Assembly (NCBI RefSeq): GCF_000012365.1
Contig: NC_007651.1
Span: 3,100,001 to 3,164,000 of the forward strand
Direction: 5' to 3'
Length of the DNA: 64,000 nt
DNA from: Burkholderia thailandensis E264
GTDB lineage: Bacteria; Pseudomonadota; Gammaproteobacteria; Burkholderiales; Burkholderiaceae
Positions 1 through 9,274 of the stretch are shown here, one piece after another (position 1 is the stretch's first letter; every line of letters starts with the position of its first letter). A model generated the notes under the pieces. That model had not been told where the DNA came from, ran no database searches, and saw nothing but the letters and a program-made list of their open reading frames with translations. The position numbers and the translations under genes are program-made.

Positions 1-246
1 GCTGCGCACCGCGCTCGTGCCGTCCGCGAGTGCGGTGCGAATCGTCACGCGCTGGCCGAGCATCGCGTCGAGATCGAGACCGGGATCGGTCGCGAGCGCG
101 TAGACGTCCCACTGGAAATTGTCGGAGAGCGTCTCGCGCCCCACCCAGCGCTCGATCTGCAGCGACGCGATTTCGCCCGCCCCATCGAGGGAATAGAGAC
201 AATTGGCAGCGCTGAAAAGCGACGTGAATTGCGTGACCACGCTCAT
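1..246 (-). CDS. vgrG: Type VI secretion tip protein VgrG, N-terminal part (runs off the window)
   Basis: VgrG trimers form the spike at the tip of the type VI secretion tube. Only the first 82 codons are present. They begin at an ATG at 246 and encode MSVVTQFTSLFSAANC, followed by a stretch with IERWVGRETLSDNFQW and LDLDAMLGQRVTIRT. This layout, a short beta-rich opening with a leucine-aspartate segment and a GQRVTI strand, is typical of the gp27-like start of VgrG proteins. The gene is divergent from the PAAR gene at 772, and PAAR proteins cap VgrG, so the pair fits functionally. Whether an effector domain is fused at the C-terminus cannot be seen. Confidence 0.8.
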   Translation of the reverse strand, partial: MSVVTQFTSLFSAANCLYSLDGAGEIASLQIERWVGRETLSDNFQWDVYALATDPGLDLDAMLGQRVTIRTALADGTSAVRS

Positions 247-771
247 GAGAATCCCGCTCTCTCAGGGTTCGACTATTTTTTGAATACGGCTCGTTGCGAC
301 GAAAACGGGACGACGAATAAAACCACTGAGCTGCGCGACATCACTCTCGAACGATCACGATAATGCAGCGTAGCCAAACCCCGATTGCGCGCGATTCTTC
401 GATTCGGCTTGCCGAATCATCGGGACACGCCTCGGCGCCAAGGTTGCCAGACGATAGGTCCCCTATTTATCGCGCACTATTTTAAATTACGGCGCGACGC
501 TAGGCTATAGGACACCCATACGAAACCGGAGCGAAAACGCGTACCCGCACGCTATCTCGAAATGAAAATATTTCGGCCCGCCGCAATCGGGCCGACGTGC
601 GATTCGAATCAGCAATTATTTCTTGATAGGTAATATATTCCGCCAGCCAAATTCCGCTATCGTCTCGAATGGCGATTAGCCGGTAAAATCGGCCCCGCCC
701 GCGCCGAGCGCGGGCTGAATTCGCCCCGCTCGACGCATGCCCGTCGAGCGTCCAGCAAGGAGACCACAAGC
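247..771. other. Intergenic region between vgrG and the PAAR gene
   Basis: About 525 bp lie between two divergent T6SS genes and probably hold both promoters. The part from about 470 to 660 is richer in A+T than its surroundings. An AAGGAGA ribosome binding site lies at about 757-763, just before the PAAR start. I see no convincing gene here; the short open frames have the arginine-rich composition of chance frames in GC-rich DNA. Confidence 0.6.
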
Positions 772-1038
772 ATGGCACGCCCGTTCATCGTCCTTGGCGA
801 CAAGCATAGCCACGGCGGCACCGTCACGACCGCGGCCGCGACGTCCGCGATCCACGGCAAGGGCATCGCTCGACGCAACGACCGAGTCTCGTGCCCGATT
901 CACGGACCGAACCACATCGTCGAAGGCGACGACACGATGATCATCGACAACGAAGGCGTCGCGCGCGACGGCTACCGCACCGCGTGCGGCGCGGTGCTGA
1001 TCGCGAGCCAGTCGAGCACGGGCGGCGACACGGCGTGA
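772..1038 (+). CDS. PAAR domain protein (T6SS spike cap)
   Basis: This is an 88-residue single-domain PAAR protein that would sharpen the VgrG spike tip and may connect effectors to it. The start MARPFIVLGDKHSHGG and the later pairs SCPIHGPNHIVEGD and ACGAVLIAS match the PAAR pattern of short beta repeats with histidine and cysteine metal ligands. The length is normal for a stand-alone PAAR protein. The start at 772 is supported by an AAGGAGA site nine bases upstream. It is divergent from vgrG, and the membrane protein at 1062 follows only 23 bp downstream, so these two are probably co-transcribed. No effector domain is fused to it. Confidence 0.88.
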   Translation: MARPFIVLGDKHSHGGTVTTAAATSAIHGKGIARRNDRVSCPIHGPNHIVEGDDTMIIDNEGVARDGYRTACGAVLIASQSSTGGDTA

Positions 1039-1061
1039 CCGAAGCATCGACGGGGAATCGG

Positions 1062-2489
1062 ATGAAGCAGCGTGCGTGGTTGAGCAAGACGGCTTTCGTG
1101 GCCGCGATCTTCGTCGTCGTGTGGATCGCGACGATCGCGTATTGGAAAGCGACGTATCACCCGCCGAGCGGAACGGAGCTGCTGACGTACGGCATCGCGC
1201 TGCCGGCGCTGCTGTCCGCGGGCCTGGCCTGGGGGCGCCGGGCCGTCGGCCGGCTGCGTGAAGCGGCGGCCGGCGCCGAGGGCGCGGCGCCGGCCGCCGC
1301 GCCCTCGGCGCCGCACGCGAGCGCCGCGCGAGCCGTGGATGAAGCCGCGACACTCGCGTGGACACTCGCACTGCTCGACAGCAGCGTGCGGCTCCCGGCC
1401 GGCGCGACGACGACCGAAATCGACGACGCCGCGCGCGAGGAAACCGCCGTCGGGCTGCATCCGGCGCTCCGACGCGCGGACGGCACGGGCGTGTTCGCAA
1501 GCGGCGTGGCGTCGGTCTCGGTCGACCATTTCGACGAAGCCCTGCTGCCGCCCGGCAGCGACGCCGCGCTGAACGATGAGCATGCGCGCGCGCTGCTGCT
1601 CGCCGCGGATGTCCTGGACGAACTGCTCGAGCGTCACGCGGTGATGGCGACGGGCAACGCGGCCCGCTCCGCCGAGCCGCTCAAGCTGCATCTGCTGCTG
1701 CCCGAGCGCTGGCAGCCGGCGGCGGGCGCGCTGGCCGCATGGCTCGACGCACACGTTGCACGCGAGCGCTGGATGCCCGGCATCGAACGCGTGCAGACGC
1801 GGATGATCGCGGACCCGGTGCAGGCTTGGACGGTCGTCGACGAGCTGATCGTATCGCTTCATCGCGAGCCGTCGAACGCGAATCATGTCGTGCTCGCCTG
1901 TGACTCGTTGCTGAGCGACGCGACCGTGCACACGCTTGACAATACCGGCAGGCTCTACGGACACAATCGGCCGGACGGCCATATCCCGGGCGAAGGCGCA
2001 TGCGCGCTGCTGCTCGCGCATCCCGCAGCAGCCGACGCCGAGGATGCGCCGCGCGTTCACCGGCTCGTCGCGGGCCGCTCTGCCGCACCCGACGGCGCGG
2101 CGGCCAAGTCGCCCGCCGATACGCTGGTGCAACTGCTCGCCGACGCGCGCACGCAGACGGCCCCACCCGATCTCGCGCTGTCCGGCTGCGGGCTCGTGAG
2201 CGATGCGGACCAGCGCGGCGGCAGCCGCACCGAAATCGCAGCCGCCACCGAGCGGACCTGGCCCGACGGTGCACGCGAACGCTGCCGCCACCTCGGCGTC
2301 GCGAACGGCGAAAGCGGCGCAGCGCTCGCGCTCGGCGCGATCGCGGTTGCCGGCTGGCGCGCGACCGAGGAACAGCAGCCGACGTTCGCGGCATCGATCG
2401 GCGACCCGGTTGCGCGCGGCGTCATGCTCGTCACGCCCGCGCCGATCGCATCCGCGGCGGCACCCGACCTGGCCGCCGCCGCGGCGTGA
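1062..2489 (+). CDS. Membrane protein with a degenerate ketosynthase (thiolase-fold) region, T6SS-linked
   Basis: The predicted protein has 475 residues. Two hydrophobic segments lie near residues 11-29 and 40-58, followed by an alanine-rich linker and a large domain. About two thirds along, the pattern VVLACDSLLSD, then RPDGHIPGEGACALLLA, and later GVANGESGAALALGAIA resembles the C-terminal half of beta-ketoacyl synthases (DSLLS, then a GEGA loop, then a Gly-rich segment). No clear catalytic Cys-His-His set is visible, so it is probably not an active condensing enzyme. It follows the PAAR gene and converges on tssF, which links it to type VI secretion. I chose the ATG at 1062, which begins MKQRAWLSK before the first membrane segment. 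The exact role is unknown; an accessory or immunity role is possible. Confidence 0.6.
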   Translation: MKQRAWLSKTAFVAAIFVVVWIATIAYWKATYHPPSGTELLTYGIALPALLSAGLAWGRRAVGRLREAAAGAEGAAPAAAPSAPHASAARAVDEAATLAWTLALLDSSVRLPAGATTTEIDDAAREETAVGLHPALRRADGTGVFASGVASVSVDHFDEALLPPGSDAALNDEHARALLLAADVLDELLERHAVMATGNAARSAEPLKLHLLLPERWQPAAGALAAWLDAHVARERWMPGIERVQTRMIADPVQAWTVVDELIVSLHREPSNANHVVLACDSLLSDATVHTLDNTGRLYGHNRPDGHIPGEGACALLLAHPAAADAEDAPRVHRLVAGRSAAPDGAAAKSPADTLVQLLADARTQTAPPDLALSGCGLVSDADQRGGSRTEIAAATERTWPDGARERCRHLGVANGESGAALALGAIAVAGWRATEEQQPTFAASIGDPVARGVMLVTPAPIASAAAPDLAAAAA

Positions 2490-2517
2490 GCGAGCGCCGG
2501 TTGCGCGTCGCCCTCGA

Positions 2518-4368
2518 CTAGATCAGGAATCCGCCGCCCGCTCGACGTGCGCACGTGCACAGCGCGTCGCCCGTTCGGCTCGACACGAGCACGAGCTGCG
2601 TGAACCCGTTCGGCGCGACGTACCGGCTCAACAGGCAATCCATCAGTTGCGCGAACGTGTGGACGCCCGTGCCCGCGAAGCAGTCTTCGTCGATCGTGAT
2701 GCGAATCTCGAGCCCCCGCACGACGCTCGCGAACGGTTTTTCGGACACCCATGCGGTCACGGGCTTCTGCGACACGTCAACGATGCCCGCGATCTGGCGC
2801 ACGGTCGCGGCAGACTCCTGCACGTCGTGCAGCTTGAGCATGTCGCGCACGGCGCCGGCGCCGCCCGCGAGCAGCAGCGAATTCAACGACAACTGCGACA
2901 CGAGGCGCCACAGCGCGCCACGATCCTCGCGCAAGCGAAGCGGCCGCGTCGGCCGCTGCAACAGGCTGATCCGGCTCGCGAGCGTGCCGCCCTCCATCAT
3001 CAGATCGCCGCCCGGCGCGCCATGCGGCAATTGCTCCGGCAAATCGCGGTTGCTGCACGTGAGCTTGAAGTCGAGGCCGGCCGGCGCCGCGACAGGATCG
3101 AGCGCGGCGTCGACAAAGCCGAGCGACAGTTCGTGCCCCGGCTCGCTTCTCGCGACCAGCGCATCGCGCTGCATGCGCCAGTACAGCGACGCCCGCGTCG
3201 CGTGCCCGCCGTGGTACAGAGAATGGAGCGACGGGAACGTCGTGACGCGCTCGCCTTGCGGCGTGTCCTGAACCTGCGCCACCGCGTCGACCGAATAGAC
3301 TTCGTACGCGTATGCATTCTGCTTGTCGACGACGAGCGGATACATGTGCGCGCCGGACGCCGCGCCCGGCTGCTGGCCGAGCTTGCCCGTCGTCTCGAAC
3401 AGATTGACCACCGGCGTGCACCCCAACTGCACATGCTCGGCGCTCAGTGCTTCGAGCACGCCCGCCTTCGCGGACTCGGCCGGGATGTCCTTCAACAGCA
3501 GATGGAGCGTGAAGCGCCGCCCGCCGAGACGCCCGGCCTCGCGCAGATCGCAATCGAAGAAGCCGAATTTCTCGGGAAACGCGAAATACTCGGTGAGCAG
3601 CGGATACGCGGGATGCACGTTCTCCGGGCAAGGAATCAGGCTATCCTCGCGCGACACGCCGACGGCCGCGAACGGCACGCGATCGAGCGCCACCCAGCGC
3701 CCGCCGTGCTCCGGCTCGACATAGGCGCGCAGCCCGTGAATCGCCAGCGCGTCGCGCAGCGCGGCGCTCATCAGCGGTTCGCCGCGCGCGTACAGTCGAA
3801 CGGAGTCGAGCTTCAGCTCGGCAGCGCTCGCGTGCGGCGAGCGAATCGCGAACGAAAGCGAGAGTTGCGCGCTCGCGTTCGGCGGCAGCCGGAACGAACG
3901 CGGCGCCTGCGGCATCGCGTAAAAGCGCGCGGCCGTCAACTGCAGCGGCGATAGCGTCACGTCGTACGCGGTGCGGAAAAACAGCTTCGCGCCCCTCACG
4001 GGCCGGCTGTAGAGCTGCGTGCCGCGCGGCACGACGACGGCCGCCGACATCTGCGCGGCGCGGCTCGCGTCGATGTCGAACGACGCGATCGAGCACGACG
4101 GGAACGCCCGCAGATAATGCGGATACAGCACCTCGACGAATGCCCTCGTGAATTCCGAGTAGTCGTCGTCGATATGCCGCGACGCGCGTGCGCCCGTCAG
4201 CGCGAACGACTGGAACAACCGCTCGACCTGAGGGTCCTCGCTGCTGCCGTCGGCGCCGCTCGCGAGCTGCATGCGGCTCGCGATCTTCGGATAGCGCTCG
4301 GCGAAATCGCGCACATGGCGGCGCAGGAATGCCAGTTCCCGTTCGTAGTATGAGAGGAGTTCATCCAT
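2518..4368 (-). CDS. tssF: Type VI secretion baseplate protein TssF
   Basis: TssF is a baseplate component that, with TssG, TssE and TssK, forms the wedges around the VgrG hub. The predicted protein has 616 residues, the usual size. It opens with MDELLSYYERELAFLRRH, the hallmark of the family, followed by FAERYPKIASRM and FTRAFVEVLYPHYLR. The start at 4368 was chosen because this signature begins there; the open frame continues upstream with low-complexity sequence. The normal neighbours are missing: no tssE lies upstream, where there are about 390 bp without a gene and then IS110 remains, and no tssG follows, since the next gene is the convergent membrane protein ending at 2489. It is therefore an orphan or part of a broken cluster. 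Confidence 0.92.
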   Translation of the reverse strand: MDELLSYYERELAFLRRHVRDFAERYPKIASRMQLASGADGSSEDPQVERLFQSFALTGARASRHIDDDYSEFTRAFVEVLYPHYLRAFPSCSIASFDIDASRAAQMSAAVVVPRGTQLYSRPVRGAKLFFRTAYDVTLSPLQLTAARFYAMPQAPRSFRLPPNASAQLSLSFAIRSPHASAAELKLDSVRLYARGEPLMSAALRDALAIHGLRAYVEPEHGGRWVALDRVPFAAVGVSREDSLIPCPENVHPAYPLLTEYFAFPEKFGFFDCDLREAGRLGGRRFTLHLLLKDIPAESAKAGVLEALSAEHVQLGCTPVVNLFETTGKLGQQPGAASGAHMYPLVVDKQNAYAYEVYSVDAVAQVQDTPQGERVTTFPSLHSLYHGGHATRASLYWRMQRDALVARSEPGHELSLGFVDAALDPVAAPAGLDFKLTCSNRDLPEQLPHGAPGGDLMMEGGTLASRISLLQRPTRPLRLREDRGALWRLVSQLSLNSLLLAGGAGAVRDMLKLHDVQESAATVRQIAGIVDVSQKPVTAWVSEKPFASVVRGLEIRITIDEDCFAGTGVHTFAQLMDCLLSRYVAPNGFTQLVLVSSRTGDALCTCARRAGGGFLI

Positions 4369-5056
4369 CAGCGGTTCTCGAAAGTGCCGTCGCACGCCGG
4401 CCGGCCGTTGCCGACACCACGACGGACCGCGCGTGGGGTGAGCGCGCGAACCGCCGGAGCCGATGCACGGCTCCCGAATGGACGAACGTTGCGCGGACAA
4501 TCAGCCGGGGCGGAGGCGACGGCCCACTTTACCGGAACATGCGGATGCAGTCCACGCGGTGCCCCGCGCGTCGGCCAGCCGGCCAAGCCGCGACGATCGA
4601 GGCCTTCGCGCGCCACGGCAAAGGTGGCGCGAGACTGTGCGACCACGCACGACCCGACAGCGCTCCTTCCTTCAGCGGGACACTCGCGCAACGAAACGCC
4701 CGCCCTCTTCTCGCTTCCGCCCCGTCTGCCGCCTTTGTTTCGCGTATCCGCGCATCACCGGTCGCGCCGCGCGAAGCACCGCGATCGCGCTGACCGCCGC
4801 GACGACTGCTGACGACAGGCGGCCGCCGATGCAAAACCCAACCCGCGCGCGATAGCGGACAGCGCGGCCGCAAACGCCGTCGATCGCCTTGGCTCGCCCG
4901 GCAAACGTCGCCCCATTGCGGGCCGCGCGTGTCGCCGTACGTCACATGCAGTGGGACTTGCACTCGATGAAGCGACGAGAGTCGCTTCCGTTACCAAGCG
5001 TCGCGCCGACGCTCGCGCTATGCGCGCCGCCCGAGGGCTGCGGCTCGCATGGTGCG
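4369..5056. other. Non-coding stretch upstream of tssF
   Basis: About 690 bp separate the tssF start from the recognisable end of the IS110 remnant. The open frames here are arginine- and alanine-rich and look like chance frames. The part nearest 5056 probably contains decayed IS110 sequence, because the transposase frame continues into it without recognisable residues. The tssF promoter should lie close to 4370-4500. No stem-loop or repeat was obvious. Confidence 0.5.
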
Positions 5057-5830
5057 CCTTCGAGCGGAACAGCACACTGCGCGCTCCGTGGATCAATAGC
5101 TTGCGCAGATGCGTATCACCTCTCTTGCCGATCCCCGGCAATCGCACCTTACCGCCCGAACCTATCTGCCTCGGAACCAACCCGATCCAAGCCGCGAACT
5201 CACGCCCGGACCTGAATACATTCGCGTCTCCCATCGTTGCGACTGCCGCAGTCGCCGTCAGCAGACGAACGCACGGTATCGCAGCGATCGCCTTGCATGC
5301 CTTGTCCTCTTTCAGCTCAGCCTGCAGATGCCATTCAATTTCGGCTATTTGCTTACCCGGATTCTTCAACCTGCCGCACTGCTCGCGCGGCGTTTCGATC
5401 AAGATCGTCGGCAGACGAGGCGGATTCAACCGGCCGCTCGAGTACGCCGCGGATCGCTTTATTCAGCGCCCCCCGTGGCCTCCACTTCACCGCATTCGGT
5501 CAGCAAGCCGTGCAGACTGTTGGCCTGCATCGTGCGGAACTTCACCCGTGGTTCCCGCATCCGGCGCAACCCCAGCGCCGCCTGCCGTGTTTCTGCCTTC
5601 GCTGACACCGGCTTGCCCGGCTGCGGCACCGCCATCCAGATCGCTCGCGCATCAGCAGCGTCATAGCGGCGTATGGTCGCGCCCGCGGACCGGCCGCGTC
5701 TCGCGGCGCTTTCGCTCATCGAGCCACTCGAGCGCTACACTTGCTTCAACAGCCGCCGGGCCAGGCTCGAGCATGCCGGGCGATGAACGCTGGCCCGTGA
5801 TTGCAGCAGACGCCATCTGCCGGCTCCCTA
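5057..5830 (-). pseudogene. IS110-family transposase remnant, frameshifted and truncated
   Basis: Two pieces in different frames resemble one IS110-family transposase. The upstream piece (about 5459-5719) has YDAADARAIWMAVPQPGKPV and ETRQAALGLRRMREP, which match the middle of the N-terminal RuvC-like domain. The downstream piece (about 5057-5429) has IAAIPCVRLLTATAAVATMG, FRSGREFAAWIGLVPRQ and GGKVRLPGIGKRGDTHLRKL, the IS116/IS110/IS902 C-terminal domain. A frameshift lies near 5430-5460, the extreme N-terminus is only vaguely recognisable up to about 5830, and the last C-terminal residues are lost. It cannot encode a working transposase. It sits directly upstream of the orphan tssF and may mark the event that broke the T6SS cluster. 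Confidence 0.75.
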
Positions 5831-5860
5831 TCGCTACAAACACACTCGAGGTGACTCACC

Positions 5861-6079
5861 ATGGATCGTATTTTCATGACCCGAACGGAAGCCCTGGAAT
5901 TCCTGCTCAAGGCTCATCAAACCGCAGTGGACAAGATCGGGCATCCCTCCCACAAACAGACGCCGGCCGATCATGCCGCGATCGAAGCCCTGGATCGCTT
6001 GTTGCTCGATGTCCGCGCACGCCGAGTCGATCAATTTCAGATCAACGCGTCCGCCGCGCAGATCATCGTGACGGATTGA
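5861..6079 (+). CDS. Small hypothetical protein, 72 residues
   Basis: The product begins MDRIFMTRTEALEFLLKAHQ and is acidic-to-neutral and largely helical, with no membrane segment or signal peptide. The ATG at 5861 has a GAGGTG ribosome binding site seven bases upstream. The amino-acid composition looks like a real protein, unlike the arginine-rich shadow frames around it. I do not recognise a family. It lies alone between the IS110 remnant and a gene-free stretch, so context gives no hint of its role. Confidence 0.55.
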   Translation: MDRIFMTRTEALEFLLKAHQTAVDKIGHPSHKQTPADHAAIEALDRLLLDVRARRVDQFQINASAAQIIVTD

Positions 6080-6840
6080 TGCATCCGCATCGCGCAATCG
6101 GTAGCGCCTCCCCTAAAACCCAATCAAGTCAAGAGCAATTCAATAAAAGTGAATTATCCGCGAATGAATCTCTCAAAATGAATTCGTCCGGATTTCAAAA
6201 GCGCGGACGAATGACGTCGCTCGGCCGTGGCGAGGTCCGCGTCATCGGCTCCAAGTCGGGGGAATTGATTCGGCATTTCGATTGCAACGCGGCCAATCGT
6301 CCAGCAGATCGGGAAACCGCCGCATCCAGATCGTGACCACGAAATGTCGCCCGCGAAACCGATGAAGAGCGCCCCTGCAGGCGATTGCGGCAGCATGCGC
6401 CCCTGGCGCCGACGCAAGCCCCATCGATGGAATATCCGCGAACGGCAGTACCGCGAAATCCCGCAGGCGCACGACCGTACGGGAAACCGACAGTGTTGGC
6501 GACATTCCGTTTTGGAGCGCCCGGCATCCCGCGCTCGAAAGGAAACGTGCAGAAATGCCGCCGCAGCCGAATGCGCCAATATCCGGCACGTATTTTTCTG
6601 CCCCCCATCCTGCTCACTCTGCCGAATGGCATCACGTAAATCGGGAATTTTTAATAGATCTCCAAGGTAAACCTTGAATTGACTGATGCCACGCCACGTG
6701 CTGTATTTCTGAATTCTCCATTGTCATGACCGATAAATTCGAAGCGCGACAGATAAGCGAAGCCGTTGCATGAAAAGGCAGGACTGGGAAGCAAAAAGGC
6801 CGTGGGTATCGACACCATTCCCCATTCTAGGAGAGCCAGC
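6080..6840. other. Gene-free region upstream of the PHB depolymerase gene
   Basis: About 760 bp contain only short open frames on both strands without recognisable features. The segment from about 6120 to 6190 is locally A+T-rich. The promoter of the esterase gene at 6841 is expected in the last 150 bp. I see no RNA gene or repeat. Confidence 0.5.
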
Positions 6841-8319
6841 ATGACCAGGAACGCAAGACTCACATGGCAAGGGATCACCGGACTGATCGCGATATGCGCG
6901 GCCGCGCTCGCGACCCATCCTGCACGCGCCGACGTCGCCGCCGGACCGGGCGCATGGAGCAGCCAGCAAACGTGGGCCGCGGACACGGTCAACGGCGGCA
7001 ATCTGACCGGCTACTTCTATTGGCCCGCAACCCAGCCGACGACGCCCAACGGCAAGCGTGCGCTCGTGCTCGTGCTTCACGGCTGCCAACAGAGCGCAGC
7101 CGGCGACGTCATCGACAATTCGCAAGGCGCGGGCTTCAACTGGAAGAACGTCGCCGATCGATATGGCGCGATCATTCTGGCGCCCAACGCGACCGGAAAC
7201 GTCTATAGCAACCATTGCTGGGACTATGCGAACACGTCGCCGAATCGCACGAGCGGCCATGTCGGCGTATTGCTCGATCTCATCGGTCGTTTCGTCGGCG
7301 ACGCGCAGTATGCGATCGATCCGAACCAGGTGTACGTGGCGGGCCTGTCTTCCGGTGGCGGCATGACGATGGTGCTCGGCTGCATCGCGCCGGACGTCTT
7401 CGCCGGCATCGGCATCAACGCCGGGCCGCCGCCCGGCACGACCACGCTACAAATCGGATACGTCCCGATCGGCTACACGGCGCAAACGGCGGCCAACCAG
7501 TGCAGGGCGTGGGCGGGCTCGAACGCGGGCAAGTTCTCGACTCAGATCGCCGGCGCCGTATGGGGCACGTCGGACTATACCGTGGCCCAGGCGTATGGTC
7601 CGCTCGACACCGCCGCCTTTCGGCTCATCTATGGAGGCACGTTTGCGCGGGGGGCCACAGTTTCCATTCCCGGCGGAGGCACGAACACGCCTTATACGGA
7701 CAGCAACGGCAAAGTGCGCACGCACGAGATCGTGGTTTCCGGCATGGCCCATGCCTGGCCTGCCGGCGCGGGCGGCAACAACACCCATTACGTGGACGCG
7801 ACGCACATCAACTATCCGGCCTTCGTGATGGACTACTGGGTCAGAAACAACTTACGCGCAAGCGCCGCGCCGACGCAGTCCGGCACTGCGCCGACAGGGC
7901 TGACCGTCACGGCCGCGACGCAGACGAGCGTGTCGCTGTCCTGGAACCCGGTCGCCGACGCGAGCAGCTACAACGTCTATCGAAACGGCGACAAGGTCGG
8001 GGCGTCGACGTCGACGGCCTACATCGATTCCGGCCTGATCGCCAGCACGACCTATTCCTATACGGTCACCGAGGTCGATCCGAGCGCGGGCGAGAGTGCG
8101 CAGTCCTCACCTGTATCGGCGACAACACAATCGAGTTTCGCCTGCACCGAGACGACGGCCACGAATTATGCGCACGTGCAGGCCGGCCGTGCATACGATT
8201 CATTCGGTATCGCCTACGCGGCCGGCTCGAACCAGAACATGGGGTTCGACAACGTGTTTTATGTGAATACGCTGGCGGAAACGAAGGCCGGCTATTACAT
8301 CATCGGCAATTGTCCGTGA
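6841..8319 (+). CDS. Extracellular PHB depolymerase-type esterase with fibronectin III domain
   Basis: The predicted secreted enzyme of 492 residues belongs to the Esterase_phd/LpqC class and hydrolyses short-chain polyhydroxyalkanoates or related esters. A signal peptide (residues 1-30, ending ATHPARA) is followed by an alpha/beta hydrolase domain with ALVLVLHGCQQSA and the nucleophile elbow VAGLSSGGGMT. The motif HEIVVSGMAHAWP carries the likely catalytic histidine. A fibronectin type III module (about residues 345-430, with PTGLTVTAATQTSVSLSW) leads to a C-terminal repeat with ATNYAHVQAGRAY, typical of PHB depolymerase substrate-binding domains. The ATG at 6841 was chosen for its AGGAGAG site and because the signal peptide starts there. 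It stands alone. Confidence 0.88.
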   Translation: MTRNARLTWQGITGLIAICAAALATHPARADVAAGPGAWSSQQTWAADTVNGGNLTGYFYWPATQPTTPNGKRALVLVLHGCQQSAAGDVIDNSQGAGFNWKNVADRYGAIILAPNATGNVYSNHCWDYANTSPNRTSGHVGVLLDLIGRFVGDAQYAIDPNQVYVAGLSSGGGMTMVLGCIAPDVFAGIGINAGPPPGTTTLQIGYVPIGYTAQTAANQCRAWAGSNAGKFSTQIAGAVWGTSDYTVAQAYGPLDTAAFRLIYGGTFARGATVSIPGGGTNTPYTDSNGKVRTHEIVVSGMAHAWPAGAGGNNTHYVDATHINYPAFVMDYWVRNNLRASAAPTQSGTAPTGLTVTAATQTSVSLSWNPVADASSYNVYRNGDKVGASTSTAYIDSGLIASTTYSYTVTEVDPSAGESAQSSPVSATTQSSFACTETTATNYAHVQAGRAYDSFGIAYAAGSNQNMGFDNVFYVNTLAETKAGYYIIGNCP

Positions 8320-8622
8320 ATGCGGTGCACGTGATGTACCTGCGCGGGCATGATTCGCCCAGGTCGATCGACGGGGTGGTGTGATTTTGCGTAAGCGTGA
8401 TACGACAAGACCAGATCGAATGGCCCCGTCGAAAAATAGCGATTGCTATCGAGCAATCGCCTAAGGTCATCTGACGGTATTAAAAACCATCTGTCGCATA
8501 TGGGCACAGCCATACAGCCGCGTCTAATGCACTCGAGGCGGGATAAGGCATAAGCGAGAAAACGATGACCTATCTCAGTGATCACCCGCATGAACTCCAC
8601 CGAAACCTCTTCGAGCGACCGA
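8320..8622. other. Intergenic region between the convergent esterase and H-NS genes
   Basis: This stretch of about 300 bp lies between the ends of two convergent genes and should contain their terminators. A minus-strand open frame of 115 codons crosses it, but it overlaps the H-NS gene in another frame and has no recognisable domain, so I do not call it. Confidence 0.5.
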
Positions 8623-8958
8623 TCATCGCGCGCCGCCTTCACGCCGCCCGGCGATCAGAAACCGATCTCGATTCCTTCCCGCGATCCACTGAGGCGGCCT
8701 CCCCCTGCCACTCCACGTCGCGCCGGTTTCCGGGTTGCAGTACTTTGGAGCGGCCGGACCACGACGTTTCCCACGACCTCCGTTCGGCCTTGCTCGACCA
8801 AAGATGTCCTCTGCGGAAATTCCATACTGAAGAACGGTTTTTCGTATCACCTTGATCGCGTCCGCCGCCTCCCTTTTTCGCGCGATCTCGGCCGCCTCCG
8901 CAACCGACTTCAATCTAGCTCGGAGCTCTTGAAAGGTTTCAGGATTCAGTTCGCTCAT
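8623..8958 (-). CDS. H-NS histone family DNA-binding protein
   Basis: The protein has 111 residues and should act as a nucleoid-associated silencer that binds A+T-rich and foreign DNA. The N-terminal half, from MSELNPETFQELRARL, is a helical oligomerisation region. The C-terminal half has KYCNPETGATWSGRGRPPQW, the DNA-binding signature of the Burkholderia/Bordetella H-NS family, in which GRGRPP inserts into the minor groove. The start at 8958 gives the usual family length. Its upstream region is very A+T-rich, consistent with autoregulation or with acquisition together with the A+T-rich DNA next to it. It may silence the neighbouring low-GC genes; that is inference. Confidence 0.88.
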   Translation of the reverse strand: MSELNPETFQELRARLKSVAEAAEIARKREAADAIKVIRKTVLQYGISAEDIFGRARPNGGRGKRRGPAAPKYCNPETGATWSGRGRPPQWIAGRNRDRFLIAGRREGGAR

Positions 8959-9274
8959 CTTAGCATTGCCTAAATAAATTCACATCAAAAAATGCCAATT
9001 TTGAATAGAAACCAATTCCACTAAATACAACTCACATTCCACATTTATTTACTCAGAATAAAAAGGCTGAGCACTGCACGACAGCTTTGACGAGCAGCAC
9101 ACAGCAAAACCATCTGCACCGAGGGCCACCACGTCTTCTTCGCAGATGGAAAATATGGGTCACCGTGAGCGCCCGCATTCCAAACCAAGCTTTCACCACC
9201 CCTCAATTCATCAGATCAAATAAACTCATCGATACAACCATGACACCAACGAGACACCCGCCTCCATTACCGCT
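8959..9274. other. A+T-rich intergenic region upstream of the H-NS gene
   Basis: The part from about 8960 to 9065 is strikingly A+T-rich, with runs such as CAAAAAATG and TTTATTTACTC. It is the probable promoter region of the minus-strand H-NS gene. The rest, up to the end of the transporter gene at 9275, shows no gene. Confidence 0.55.

Noticed and set aside
972..2291. A 439-codon minus-strand frame opposite the ketosynthase-like gene
   Set aside because: It is low-complexity, Arg/Ala-rich, and opposite a gene with membrane helices and family motifs.
4951..6336. A 461-codon plus-strand frame over the IS110 remnant
   Set aside because: It is antisense to recognisable transposase sequence and overlaps the better supported small gene at 5861; its composition is not protein-like.
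8295..8642. A 115-codon minus-strand frame between the esterase and H-NS genes
   Set aside because: It overlaps the H-NS gene in another frame and has no recognisable features.
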